Assembly: GCA_003694545.1 (NCBI GenBank)
Contig: RFKD01000040.1
Span: forward strand, 1-41,976
Reading direction: 5' to 3'
DNA: 41,976 nucleotides
Origin: Candidatus Parcubacteria bacterium
GTDB taxonomy: Bacteria; Patescibacteriota; Minisyncoccia; Phycocordibacterales; UBA12088
Below the pieces are notes generated by a model that ran no database searches, was not told where the DNA came from, and saw only the letters and a list, made by a program, of their open reading frames with translations. A program made the position numbers and the translations under genes. How positions within the stretch are numbered: the first letter of the stretch is position 1; every line of letters starts with the position of its first letter. Below, piece after piece: positions 1-9,138 of this stretch.

Positions 1-38
1 CGCGTGCCGCGCCCCTTGCGCAAGGGGCGCGGCACGCG
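1..38. repeat. Perfect 38-nt palindrome at the window start
   Basis: CGCGTGCCGCGCCCCTTGCGCAAGGGGCGCGGCACGCG equals its own reverse complement (19-bp arms, no spacer). Confidence 0.9.
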
Positions 39-333
39 CGTCTTGCTCAAGGCATACAACCCAACAACCCTCCTTGCGCAAAGCGCCAATAGCCGCGAGT
101 GTTGATGGGAAATGCGCAAAGCGCACGATATCTTCCGCTCCAAGGGCGACTTTTGCGAAATCTCCACGCCGCCTGCCGAATCGGTCATAAGGAAGGGGGG
201 TTGTGCCACACGCGTATATTTCCTGCACACCAAAGAACGCCGCACTGCGCGCTATGGAGGCGGTGTTGTACACGCTACGAATGTTGTCCAAGACGAGAAC
301 AATCTCGCGCGAAGGTCGGTTTGCCATAGGTTG

Positions 334-344
334 TGTGGTATACT
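334..344 (+). promoter_or_regulatory. Extended -10 promoter element TGTGGTATACT
   Basis: TATACT 339-344, 8 nt upstream of ATG 353; same motif as upstream of tRNA-His. Confidence 0.65.
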
Positions 345-352
345 AACGCACA

Positions 353-748
353 ATGTTCAATGTGTGGCCAGAGCTCTTTACCTACGAGATTTTCGCGGTC
401 GCCTTGCTACGCCTATCTGTCGCGGTGTTTTTCCTTATCCACGGCACGCGCACGCTGTCATTATGGGGTATTGGGCCGTTTTTTGATCGTTTCGGCAGTT
501 GGGGACTGTGGGCTGCTCGACTTGCGACCACGCTTCAATTTGCAATTGGCGTGCTCCTCTTGGTGGGCGCGTGGACGCAAGTCGCTGCGCTGTTTGGTAT
601 GCTTGTTTGCCTGAAGCTTGCCGCCGCAAGGCGCTTTCCCACCATTGCGCCACACGCTAAAGCAACCTATTACCTTGTGGCCGTTATTTGTTTGGCGTTA
701 ATGTTTCTCGGCGGGGGGGCGTTTGCGGTTGACTTCATTAAACTCTAA
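353..748 (+). CDS. DoxX-like small integral membrane protein
   Basis: 131 aa, four hydrophobic segments, DoxX-like 'LRLSVAVFFLIHGTRTL...GPFFDRFG' start; preceded by extended -10. Confidence 0.6.
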   Translation: MFNVWPELFTYEIFAVALLRLSVAVFFLIHGTRTLSLWGIGPFFDRFGSWGLWAARLATTLQFAIGVLLLVGAWTQVAALFGMLVCLKLAAARRFPTIAPHAKATYYLVAVICLALMFLGGGAFAVDFIKL

Positions 749-771
749 AGCTCTAGAGGAGAAGGGGAAAA

Positions 772-782
772 TGTGGTAAGGT
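772..782 (+). promoter_or_regulatory. Extended -10 element TGTGGTAAGGT of tRNA-Lys
   Basis: TAAGGT 777-782, 9 nt upstream of the tRNA 5' end. Confidence 0.55.
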
Positions 783-791
783 GTGGTTTCA

Positions 792-863
792 CCCCCCGTA
801 GCTCAATGGTAGAGCAGCGGCCTTTTAAGCCGAGGGTTGAAGGTTCGAGTCCTTCCGGGGGGA
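792..863 (+). tRNA. tRNA-Lys (anticodon TTT)
   Basis: Acceptor CCCCCCG/CGGGGGG, D-arm GCTC..GAGC, anticodon loop CTTTTAA, T-arm GAAGG TTCGAGT CCTTC. Confidence 0.93.
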
Positions 864-951
864 CTGCAGCGCAAGGAGGCAAACGCGAAGCATTTGTCGA
901 CTATGCGATGCCCCCACGGAGGGACTCGAACTGAGGCGCAGCGCACTTCTC

Positions 952-1461
952 TCATGACGCGCACAACACTAACACAATATTGTCAGATCCTGGCCCATAC
1001 TCTGCAACGCCATTGGGCCCAAGCGAATGAATGGCACGCACCCAAGTATCGGGCGCGACCCCTTCGCATTGATCGGTGCATCGATAGTCAGGGTCAAAAC
1101 GGTAGGGGTTGCTCCACGGATCCACGGGGGGACGGGAAAGGTACGGTCCGTTCCAATTGGGAAAACTGCCGTCAGTGCATAACAGGCCTGCTGCGCACGA
1201 ATCCAAAAAGACTTCCGGATCAAGCACGCAAGGCGTAGGGGAGAGGTGGTTTGGGTGCAAGCCGGTGTCAGCCTCCAAAAGCGCGACCGCATCGCGCAGC
1301 GCGGCTAAATCGGCTTGCGCTCGCGCGATACGCGCTTTGTGCCGCGCGTTGTTGAGCGAGGCGAACACGATGGAAGACAATAAGCCAATAATAGCTACAA
1401 CAACCAATAACTCTATTAATGTAAATCCGTGGTGAGAGCGAGAGATCTGCGTTTCCATCAT
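952..1461 (-). CDS. Type IV prepilin-like / pseudopilin protein
   Basis: HHG|FTLIELLVVVAIIGLLSSIVFASL class III signal and hydrophobic helix, then ARHKARIARAQADLAALRDAV. Confidence 0.85.
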   Translation of the reverse strand: MMETQISRSHHGFTLIELLVVVAIIGLLSSIVFASLNNARHKARIARAQADLAALRDAVALLEADTGLHPNHLSPTPCVLDPEVFLDSCAAGLLCTDGSFPNWNGPYLSRPPVDPWSNPYRFDPDYRCTDQCEGVAPDTWVRAIHSLGPNGVAEYGPGSDNIVLVLCAS

Positions 1462-1471
1462 ATTTCTTGGG

Positions 1472-2184
1472 TCAACAATGCACCATCACAAAAGCATCAA
1501 ACTCTTGCGACCAGTCGCGGCAAGCCTTTTGGGTCGCGTATTCCTCAACGGAACAAACACCATCTGCTTCTGGATCGCCGCAAACAGCTCTGGGAATAGA
1601 GAAGTATTTTTCGAGCGAAAGAGGCCGTCCGACTTCCGGGTCTTCTTGCGCGACGAACTTTTCCAAGTTGTTGATGCCGACGATCGCAAACGGTCCCGGG
1701 ACATTGCGGCAGGTGGGAGAAGCGGGGTCACACCGGCAGTATAGCATTGGGGGATAGCGGTAGTAAGCATAAAAATAATTCGCGCGGCGAGGGGCAAAAA
1801 ATTGAAAGCCTTGCACTCGGAGATTGATTGGATCGACCGGCACCTGCCCGATAGGAAAATGAGACGCGGGGTCTTGAAACCAATCGCTGGGACCTCCCGC
1901 ACCAGATGTTTCCCGTCCTCCGGCATTGCACGGGAAGATGTTTGGCAGATACGAACCGTGGTCGGAATAGTACACTCCCGTGCGGTGCGACTACTGCGCA
2001 AATAAGTCTGCCGTCGCGCATCGTATCCCTTTTTTCTAGCTCTTGATACAGACGCCAACACAATGTTCGATAAGATGCCGATAATTGCAATGACGACCAA
2101 AAGTTCAATAAGCGTAAACGTCTCGCCAGAAGGACGAGAACTAGGGAGAGGGAGGCTGGTGAGGCATACACGGAGCGTCGACAA
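1472..2184 (-). pseudogene. Type IV prepilin-like gene split by an apparent frameshift near 1976
   Basis: N-terminal FTLIELLVVIAIIGILSNIVLASVSRARKKGYDARRQTYLRSSRTARE lies in one frame (ORF 1486..2184) and the continuation VYYSDHGSYLPNIFPCN...FDAFVMVHC in another (ORF 1472..1975). Confidence 0.7.
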
Positions 2185-2969
2185 CCAACTAGGGGTGCCC
2201 CTGATAGCATACCATTGTTGCGATGCGACGGGGCAACTTGGTTTTGTATTTCTACAGAACTATTGTCAGGGCGGAAACCTTTGAGCTCTTCGCGCGCCTT
2301 GCGCGGCAGGCAAGATGCCGAGCGTGGGCTCGCTGAAGTAGAGCGCATTACCGCTTGCGGTATGGAAGGGTGCATTCCAATACGCGAGTCTCTTTCACGG
2401 CGGTTTGCCCTTATTGCTTCAAGACGCACCGATATTGAATCGGGGCGCGACGGGCTTATTGAGGCAGTATCACCCAGTTGCTCGCTCACGCCGCGTGGTT
2501 ACGCTAGCACGCCGAGGGGGTATGGATTGTTTCGATCGGTTTTCTTTCTCTCATCGCGCCTATCGCGCAATAGTTGGGTTTGCGCATTGTCCACATTGTG
2601 GCGAACAACTTTCTTTGGAGAAGAGATCAGTGCGCGGGTGTTGAGGAAAGCGTCCTATTAGAAACGGGCGGGAGAGGAAAAGCGCTCAGCGATTTATGCC
2701 TGCGGCCTCCCGTGTGGGTCGAGGGCGTTGGCTTTACCGACTACGAGATGGCGTACGCTGTCGGCGGACGCTTCATCGCATTTCCGGAATATGTTTGTCG
2801 GGAGCGTATTGTGGGCGCGGCCGATTATGTATGCGATTGAGCGATTTAATTGAGTGCATCGTGCGGTTGATGGAAGGGGAGCATGCTTCTCAAGAGCAGC
2901 AAGTGTAATGTAGGCGGATGTTGCTTGTTGGCGTTTTAGTAAGGATTCCGTCTCAGAGCTCATTTCTCG

Positions 2970-3042
2970 TGCGCGCGCTTGGGCTCGAACCAAGGACCTT
3001 CCGGGTGTAAACCGGATGCTCTACCAACTGAGCTACGCGCGC
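2970..3042 (-). tRNA. tRNA-Val (anticodon TAC)
   Basis: Reverse complement: acceptor GCGCGCG/CGCGCGC, anticodon stem-loop TCCGG TTTACAC CCGGA, T-arm CTTGG TTCGAGC CCAAG. Confidence 0.93.
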
Positions 3043-3051
3043 CTGTTGAGC

Positions 3052-3062
3052 ATTATGCCACA
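3052..3062 (-). promoter_or_regulatory. Extended -10 element TGTGGCATAAT of tRNA-Val
   Basis: CATAAT on the minus strand 9 nt upstream of the tRNA 5' end, preceded by TGTGG. Confidence 0.6.
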
Positions 3063-3179
3063 AATGTGTTTGCGTGGCGATATTTGCCTCTGTAACCAGC
3101 TGTGGTGCGCAAGCGTTAAGCAAACAACGCGCGTTGCGCGTATCTTGTTTCGTTTTAGCTGCAAAATGCAGTAGAGTGT

Positions 3180-3866
3180 ATGGACACACCTCCCGCGCCG
3201 CAGGCTATGGGTATTATCGTTGATGGGAATCGCCGCTGGGCGCGTAAGCGCGGTTTGCCCGTGTGGGAAGGCCATCGGGAAGGCGCCAAGCGCGTTGGGG
3301 AAACGATTCGTTGGGCACGCGAAGCCGGTGTGCGTTCCCTTATTTTTTACCTCTTCTCAACTGAAAACTGGCAACGCCCCATAGAAGAGCGCAGTCAGCT
3401 CTTTGAACTCTTGCGAGAGTTTTTGGAAAGAGACAGCGACATTCCCTCTGATGTTCTGGTGCGCATCGCGGGGCAAAAAGAGCGATTTCCACCAATGTTA
3501 CAGCAGAAGTTTGCGCGCCTGGAGGAAGCGCGGCTTCGTATCAAGGGTGGTGCCGCGTTAGCAATCGTCTTTTGCCTTTCTTATGGAGGGCGAACTGAAA
3601 TTGTCCACGCGGCGCAGCAGTTGGCCCGCGAAGGGAGAGACATTACCGAGCGCGCGTTGGCTGGGGCTTTGTGGACGCAGCCGATTTCCGATGTTGACCT
3701 TATCGTGCGCACGGGAGGCGTGCGGCGCCTTTCTAACTTCCTCTTGTGGCAGGCGGCGTACGCTGAGCTGTATTTCAGCGATACTCTCTGGCCTGATTTT
3801 TCTCAAGCCGAATTCACAGCTATTTTGCAGTGGTACGCAAAACAAGAGCGCCGGTTTGGGAGGTAA
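3180..3866 (+). CDS. uppS: Isoprenyl transferase / undecaprenyl diphosphate synthase
   Basis: MGIIVDGNRRWARKRGLPVWEGHREGAKR, FYLFSTENWQRP, DVDLIVRTGGVRRLSNFLLWQAAYAELYFSDTLWPDF. Confidence 0.93.
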   Translation: MDTPPAPQAMGIIVDGNRRWARKRGLPVWEGHREGAKRVGETIRWAREAGVRSLIFYLFSTENWQRPIEERSQLFELLREFLERDSDIPSDVLVRIAGQKERFPPMLQQKFARLEEARLRIKGGAALAIVFCLSYGGRTEIVHAAQQLAREGRDITERALAGALWTQPISDVDLIVRTGGVRRLSNFLLWQAAYAELYFSDTLWPDFSQAEFTAILQWYAKQERRFGR

Positions 3867-4162
3867 TTTCTCTTCTTCTTTCACTATGTCAAATCGGTTA
3901 CACGCAAAACCTTTCCAAATTCCACATCAACTGGGCCGTGCGAAAGCTCCTATGGCGTGCCCATGCGTAAGCCAAGTTTACCGCTTCCCAACCGAGGGGC
4001 TCCTTGCTCGAGGAGAAAGAGCGCAAACAAATCAATGCGTTAGCCACAAGAGCCAAAGACTCGCCTGCGGTGGAGCGTTCCAAGGAGAACGGAAGTGCAA
4101 CAAATTGGAAAAACCCTGCTCGTCCGCCTTTTTGTAAAAGAAGATGTGGTACGCTTCGCTTT

Positions 4163-4951
4163 ATGCGCAGAAGCATAGGACCACAACCGCAAATCTTGTT
4201 TGAAGGTGCAGACGCGCTCGTGGTGGTAAAACCGCGCGGGTGGCGCACGCACGAACGGGCAGAAGAGGCGGGGCCCTCGCTCGCGCGCTGGTTTCTTTTG
4301 CGCGAACCAAGTCGCGCAGGTGTGGGGGAGCTCCACTTTGACGCTGAGCGGAAGGCGAGCGTATTGCGCCCCGGGGTGGTGCATCGGCTGGATACGGAAA
4401 CAACGGGGGTTGTCATACTTGCGAAAACATCGCCGGCGTATAAATTCTTCAAACGCCAACTAAAAGAACGAACCGCGCGAAAGGAATACCTTGCCGTGGT
4501 ATGGGGAGCAATGAAAGAGCCGCGCGGTAGTATTCGCTATCCTTTGCAACGCGCGCGCGGCGCCCGCAAACGCATAACCTTGCGGCGCTTGCCAATTGAA
4601 GGGCAACTACCGCGCGGCGCAAAAGAGGCCTCTACGGAGTGGGTCTTGCTCGGGGGCGGGGAGCTGGAAGGGAAGCTGGTGAGCTTGTTGCGCGTGGTCC
4701 CCCTCACGGGGCGCACCCACCAAATTCGTGCGCATCTTATGGCAATTGGGAGGCCGATCGTGGGAGACATGCTCTACCGCACTGCCGCCCCAATTGAAAC
4801 AGAGCGCTATCCTCTTCTCCTCCATTCATGGTCGCTGGCCATTCGTCTGCCACAAGAGCGCGGGGCGCGCACATTTGTTGCCCCGATTCCTGAAGATTGG
4901 CCAGAGCGTATCCGCGCGCTTGTCTCTGAATCCGCCACTCGGCTTGCCTAA
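4163..4951 (+). CDS. RluA-family pseudouridine synthase
   Basis: VVVKPRGWRTH, GVVHRLDTETTGVVILAKT, TGRTHQIRAHL motifs. ATG 4163 chosen as start within the longer ORF 4004..4951. Confidence 0.88.
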   Translation: MRRSIGPQPQILFEGADALVVVKPRGWRTHERAEEAGPSLARWFLLREPSRAGVGELHFDAERKASVLRPGVVHRLDTETTGVVILAKTSPAYKFFKRQLKERTARKEYLAVVWGAMKEPRGSIRYPLQRARGARKRITLRRLPIEGQLPRGAKEASTEWVLLGGGELEGKLVSLLRVVPLTGRTHQIRAHLMAIGRPIVGDMLYRTAAPIETERYPLLLHSWSLAIRLPQERGARTFVAPIPEDWPERIRALVSESATRLA

Positions 4952-5002
4952 AGCAGGAATGCGCCTTGCTTTTTAATGTTTCCCGTGCTAGATTGCGCGG
5001 CA

Positions 5003-5431
5003 ATGAGCGAGGTTCGTCAAGCAACAACAGCGCGTACGCCCGTTGCGATTCAAGAGCGCAAAGCGATTCGCATTACGCCGGGCGACACGGTGCGTGTGTG
5101 GCAAAAGATTGAAGAAAAGGGTAAGACGCGCCTGCAGGCGTTTGAAGGATTGGTGATTGCCGTGAAGCATGGCAAAGAATTGGGTGGCACATTCACCGTG
5201 CGCCGCGTTTCCGGCGGGTACGGCGTTGAGCGGATCTTCCCCCTCTTTTCCCCTTTGATTGACCGCATAGAAGTGCTGCGCCGCACGAAGGTGCGCCGAG
5301 CGAAGCTTTACTTTGTGCGCGACAAGACCTCCAAAGCACTGCGCCGCCTCCTGCGCCGTACACAAATGGTGAGTGAATCAACCGTGAGCGAGCAACAGCG
5401 TACGAAGGAGGAGAAGGAAGCCGCCGAGTAG
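5003..5431 (+). CDS. rplS: 50S ribosomal protein L19 (bL19)
   Basis: [31 protein letters not shown]...[44 protein letters not shown]. Confidence 0.93.
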   Translation: MSEVRQATTARTPVAIQERKAIRITPGDTVRVWQKIEEKGKTRLQAFEGLVIAVKHGKELGGTFTVRRVSGGYGVERIFPLFSPLIDRIEVLRRTKVRRAKLYFVRDKTSKALRRLLRRTQMVSESTVSEQQRTKEEKEAAE

Positions 5432-5648
5432 CAGGTTGTTGCGAAAGAAGTGAAAAAAGACGAAGGGAACGAATAGGTCACTTGCCGTCTTGATGCGTGC
5501 AGAGACATCAATCCAATACGCTTGCTTGTTGCGCGTTGCGCGCGAAGAGTTTTATTTGCTCCCAACAACATCTTAATACGAAACCGGCAGATGGTGAAGT
5601 CCTTTCTGGTTTTTTGGAGTGTAAAACAAACAGTTGTTTGGAATTGTG

Positions 5649-5733
5649 TGCGCAGGAGAGGACTTGAACCTCCACGGGGCTAAGCCCCACTACCCCCTCA
5701 AGGTAGCGCGTCTACCAGTTCCGCCACCTGCGC
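5649..5733 (-). tRNA. tRNA-Leu (anticodon GAG)
   Basis: Reverse complement GCGCAGGTGGCGGAACTGGTAGACGCGCTACCTTGAGGGGGTAG..., long variable arm, acceptor GCGCAGG/CCTGCGC. Confidence 0.92.
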
Positions 5734-5776
5734 TCTGAAGGTTAGTGTAGCGCACCACCAGCGATCACTCAAGCGT

Positions 5777-6451
5777 GTGGTATACTTCCTCCGTGTGAAC
5801 AACGCAAAAGCGCGCAAGCATATTTTTCTTGTTCGCCACGGTGAAAGCGAGGGGAACAAGGCGGACACCTACCAACAGGCGGACACACCGCTTACGAAAA
5901 CCGGGTTCTTGCAGGCACGCGCTATTGCGGAGCGTATCGCGCACCTGACGGACATTGAGGCGGTGGTTTCCAGCGATATGTTGCGCGCACGGCAAACGGC
6001 TGAGCGCATCGCCGAAAGGGTTGGGGCGCCCCACTTTGTGGAGGGGTTGTTCCGCGAGCGCCGTCGCGCGAGCTTCTTTGTTGGCAAGCGACGAGACGAC
6101 CCGGCCGCCCAAGAGGCAGACAAGCGTATTCGGGAGAATTTTGGCGTCCCAGGCTTCCGATTTGATGATGAAGAGACTTATGACGATCTCGTGACCCGCG
6201 CTGACGAGGCCCTCGCGTGGCTTGCCGGAAGGGAAGAGGGGCGGATGGTGGTTGTGTCCCACGGCTTTTTCCTCCGTTGTCTTGTGGGTAGGGCGTTGTG
6301 GGGCGAGCACCTTTCGCCCCATGTTCTTCTTCGTTTTGTGTATGGCACGCGTATTTTTAACACAGGCCTGTCAGAGCTTCTTTGCCAAGAAGGGGAAGAA
6401 TTCCCCTGGGTGCTGGTTACCTTAAACGATCGGGCTCATTTGGGAGAGTAA
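5777..6451 (+). CDS. Histidine phosphatase family (phosphoglycerate mutase-like) protein
   Basis: HIFLVRHGESEGN, SSDMLRARQTAERIA, MVVVSHGFFLRCLVG. Start may be GTG 5777 or downstream GTG. Confidence 0.88.
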   Translation: MVYFLRVNNAKARKHIFLVRHGESEGNKADTYQQADTPLTKTGFLQARAIAERIAHLTDIEAVVSSDMLRARQTAERIAERVGAPHFVEGLFRERRRASFFVGKRRDDPAAQEADKRIRENFGVPGFRFDDEETYDDLVTRADEALAWLAGREEGRMVVVSHGFFLRCLVGRALWGEHLSPHVLLRFVYGTRIFNTGLSELLCQEGEEFPWVLVTLNDRAHLGE

Positions 6452-6498
6452 GGGGATACATTGCCCCGAGCACACCGTGCTTCGCGTTGGAGGCGTAG

Positions 6499-6509
6499 TG
6501 TGGTATACT
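6499..6509 (+). promoter_or_regulatory. Extended -10 element TGTGGTATACT of tRNA-His
   Basis: TATACT 6504-6509, 9 nt upstream of the tRNA 5' end. Confidence 0.7.
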
Positions 6510-6518
6510 ACCATCAGT

Positions 6519-6591
6519 GGTGCCTATGGTGTAACGGTTAGCACAGGGGTTTGTGGAGCCCCTAGTTCCGGTTCGAATCCGGATAGGCACC
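6519..6591 (+). tRNA. tRNA-His (anticodon GTG)
   Basis: GGTGCCTATGGTGTAACGGTTAGCACAGGGGTTTGTGGAGCCCC..., G-1 and C73 as expected for tRNA-His. Confidence 0.93.
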
Positions 6592-6608
6592 CAGCAAATT
6601 CGCTCATT

Positions 6609-6956
6609 TCAGCGACCTTTGAGTGTTTTTCGCATCGGACTGTTTCTGAGCGGTGGGTTGGCGCGTGTGTGGCGGGCTCGGGCTATTGTGCGGCTTGCGC
6701 AGTGCGCTTTTGGCGGGCGACCGAACAAACAGCGCAATTCGTCTTTTGCCGCTTCCAGAGCGCGTTTGCGCTCGGGAGAAGATTTCGGCCGCCTCCGGTT
6801 GATGTAGAAAACCAATATTGAGAGCGCTCTCCGAAATGGTAGCGCTTTACTGCGAGTGGAACGCAACGCGCTTTCCGCAAGGGAGCGCCCGATGCGCGCG
6901 GGGTTGTTCCATGAGCACACGTCATGCGCGAGGTCAAGTACGTCGGAAGTTTCCAC
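6609..6956 (-). CDS. DUF3175-like small protein
   Basis: [79 protein letters not shown] resembles my recollection of the DUF3175 consensus. Start uncertain (GTG). Confidence 0.55.
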   Translation of the reverse strand: METSDVLDLAHDVCSWNNPARIGRSLAESALRSTRSKALPFRRALSILVFYINRRRPKSSPERKRALEAAKDELRCLFGRPPKAHCASRTIARARHTRANPPLRNSPMRKTLKGR

Positions 6957-7050
6957 AACGCGCCGAACCCAATTGGTAGGTTGGGCAGTGTTACTACCTC
7001 AGGGTGGGGAAGTGTGTCTGCGCGCCACTGGTGCTAGTATACGCTTGCGT

Positions 7051-7494
7051 ATGCGGTATCTCCACACGATGCTGCGGGTCAGCAACCTTGAAGAATCGTT
7101 GCGGTTTTATTGTGGCCTTTTGGGCTTTGAGGAGGTTCGGCGCGTCGAGCGGCCAGAGGGGCGCTATACCTTGGTATTTTTAGTGGCGCCCGAGGATATG
7201 CCGCGCGCACGATCGGAAAGCACTCCCTGCATCGAGCTTACTTATAACTGGGACCCGGAAGAGTACGCACAAGGGTGCCGCAACTTTGGCCACCTGGCGT
7301 TTGAGGTTGATGACATTTATGCCCTCTGTGAAAAGTTGCGCAACGCGGGAGTGGTGATTAACCGTCCTCCCCGCGACGGGCGCATGGCATTTGTGAAGTC
7401 GCCTGACGGCATTTCTGTTGAGCTTCTCCAAAAAGAAACGCCGCTTCCTCCCCGTGAGCCGTGGGTATCACTGCCGAACGAGGGAGTATGGTAG
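7051..7494 (+). CDS. Glyoxalase / VOC family protein (lactoylglutathione lyase-like)
   Basis: [31 protein letters not shown]...[31 protein letters not shown]...[15 protein letters not shown]. Confidence 0.88.
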   Translation: MRYLHTMLRVSNLEESLRFYCGLLGFEEVRRVERPEGRYTLVFLVAPEDMPRARSESTPCIELTYNWDPEEYAQGCRNFGHLAFEVDDIYALCEKLRNAGVVINRPPRDGRMAFVKSPDGISVELLQKETPLPPREPWVSLPNEGVW

Positions 7495-7503
7495 CATAGG
7501 GGT

Positions 7504-7818
7504 ATGGACGCAGAGCGTATCCTAGAAATCCTTACTCACACGGATGAGGCCAACAAAGCGCTTTCGCGAGCGGTTGTGGGTGATCCTATTGAGCGCGACG
7601 GACTTACCATCGTACCGCTTGCGAGAGTGGTGGCGCGGGGCGGTGTAACAAGAGCCGCGCGCGGAAGTTCTGTTGTTGTCGAGCCGGTGGGTTACTTGGA
7701 AATTCGCGACGGGGAAGCGCAATTTGTTCCCATTGTTGCCCCCAATTCGCCCGTTGGCATTTTGGGGGTAGTGCCTTGTCTGGCGGAGGCGTGGGAGCGT
7801 TTGCGCAAAAAACGATAA
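7504..7818 (+). CDS. GerW/YtfJ-like small protein
   Basis: DPIERDGLTIVPLARVVARGGVTRAARGSSVVVEPVGYLEIRDGEAQFVPI resembles the YtfJ/GerW pattern; weak recognition. Confidence 0.45.
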   Translation: MDAERILEILTHTDEANKALSRAVVGDPIERDGLTIVPLARVVARGGVTRAARGSSVVVEPVGYLEIRDGEAQFVPIVAPNSPVGILGVVPCLAEAWERLRKKR

Positions 7819-7825
7819 AAGGAGT

Positions 7826-9115
7826 ATGCTGCGCCGATGGTTTTTCTTTACCCAGCAGAGGGAAACTCCCGTGCTTATAGCCGCGGCACTCATTGGGGGC
7901 GCTCTTCTCGTTGTGTGGCAGGAGGGGGTGGGGCGGTTTTTCAGCGCGCGTGCGGCGACCATAGAAGAACTGCAAGAGCTTATTCAACGCAAGGAGCAGG
8001 AAATTCTCATTCTCCAACGCGAACTGCAGCAGTTGAGAAATTTACTTGTCGAAGCACAGCGGCAAGAGCAAGGCCGAGAAGGGGTCGGTCCGAGCGTCAC
8101 GGCTTTCGCGCAGTTTACCACTCCGCTCAGCCCGGGAGATTCGGGGGCTGAAGTGCGCCGCCTTCAAGAGCTTTTATACGCATGGGGCTACTATCCCGAA
8201 GGTCTCATCACGAGCTACTACGGCTCCCTTACCCAAAAAGCCGTGGAGCGGTTTCAAGCGGCAAAAGAAATCGTGTCGAGCGGTTCCCCTTGGACGACAG
8301 GGTACGGTAGGGTAGGACCCGCCACGCTGCGCGCCCTCAACGCGGAGCTTGTCGTGCACGGCGCGCCGGGAGGTTCTTCGCAAACCGCGCCGCTTTCAGC
8401 GGCCACCCCTCCTTCTTCCACGGGAAGCGGAGAATCAGGGTATAAGCAATTCGTGCGCCTGCAGACTTCGTCTTTGGGCAACGAAGACACGACTCGCGAA
8501 TACCTCACGCTCGAGGTTGACAGAGACGCGCCGTCTGACATCGTGATGACGGGGTGGTCGATCGAAAGCGCCGTGACGGGCACGCGCATTATTGTGCCGC
8601 TCGCCTCGGCGCTGTTTCGCTTTGGAGGGGCATCGCAAGCAAGTGATCCGATTCGCGTCCCACCCGGCGGACGTCTCGTGATCGTGACGGGCGATGCGCC
8701 GATGGCGCAGACGAGCTTTCGCACCAACAAATGCATTGGGTACCTGACGCAGTACTATCAGTTTAATCCTTCGCTTTCGACTGGATCTTGCCCTGATCCG
8801 GAAGACGAGTTTGAAGCCCGCGCGGACATCTCGGCGCGCGACCTGGCGTGCGCCGATTATATCAAGCGTCTTTCTTCGTGCCGCGCGCCTGACGCGGCCG
8901 CTCTGCCTTCTTCGCTCACGCTTGCGTGCCGCTATTTCATACAAAAAGAACTCAACTACAACGCGTGCGTTGACGCGCACCGCAGCGATGTCGACTTTTG
9001 GGGCTATGAATGGCGCCTCTACCTGCGCCGAGCAACGCCCTTGTGGGGCAGGAACAGTGAACGCATTATTGTACGCGACGCTACCGGGCTTTTTGTGGCG
9101 GAGTACTCTCGCTAG
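7826..9115 (+). CDS. Membrane-anchored peptidoglycan-binding-domain protein
   Basis: N-terminal TM segment, coiled coil, GDSGAEVRRLQELLYAWGYYPEGLITSYYGSLTQKAVERFQ (PG-binding_1), then a beta-rich C-terminal region. Confidence 0.75.
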   Translation: MLRRWFFFTQQRETPVLIAAALIGGALLVVWQEGVGRFFSARAATIEELQELIQRKEQEILILQRELQQLRNLLVEAQRQEQGREGVGPSVTAFAQFTTPLSPGDSGAEVRRLQELLYAWGYYPEGLITSYYGSLTQKAVERFQAAKEIVSSGSPWTTGYGRVGPATLRALNAELVVHGAPGGSSQTAPLSAATPPSSTGSGESGYKQFVRLQTSSLGNEDTTREYLTLEVDRDAPSDIVMTGWSIESAVTGTRIIVPLASALFRFGGASQASDPIRVPPGGRLVIVTGDAPMAQTSFRTNKCIGYLTQYYQFNPSLSTGSCPDPEDEFEARADISARDLACADYIKRLSSCRAPDAAALPSSLTLACRYFIQKELNYNACVDAHRSDVDFWGYEWRLYLRRATPLWGRNSERIIVRDATGLFVAEYSR

Positions 9116-9138
9116 CGGCTGCGCCTTTTCAAGAAGGT

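Noticed and set aside
837-1238. ORF of 133 aa on the plus strand
   Set aside because: Starts inside tRNA-Lys and runs antisense to the first prepilin gene; no family resemblance.
3172-3177. TAGAGT as a -10 for uppS
   Set aside because: Only 2 nt from the ATG, too close for the conserved UppS N-terminus to be translated from that transcript; not counted among promoter instances.
2953-3189. 78-aa minus-strand ORF with ARVAQLVEHPVYTRKVLGSSPSARTR
   Set aside because: This is the classic spurious translation of a tRNA gene (tRNA-Val at 2970..3042).
3867-4162. Possible frameshifted small gene or ncRNA between uppS and the pseudouridine synthase
   Set aside because: Several overlapping frames look partly protein-like (SLLEEKERKQINALATRAKDS), but no consistent gene, start or family could be supported.
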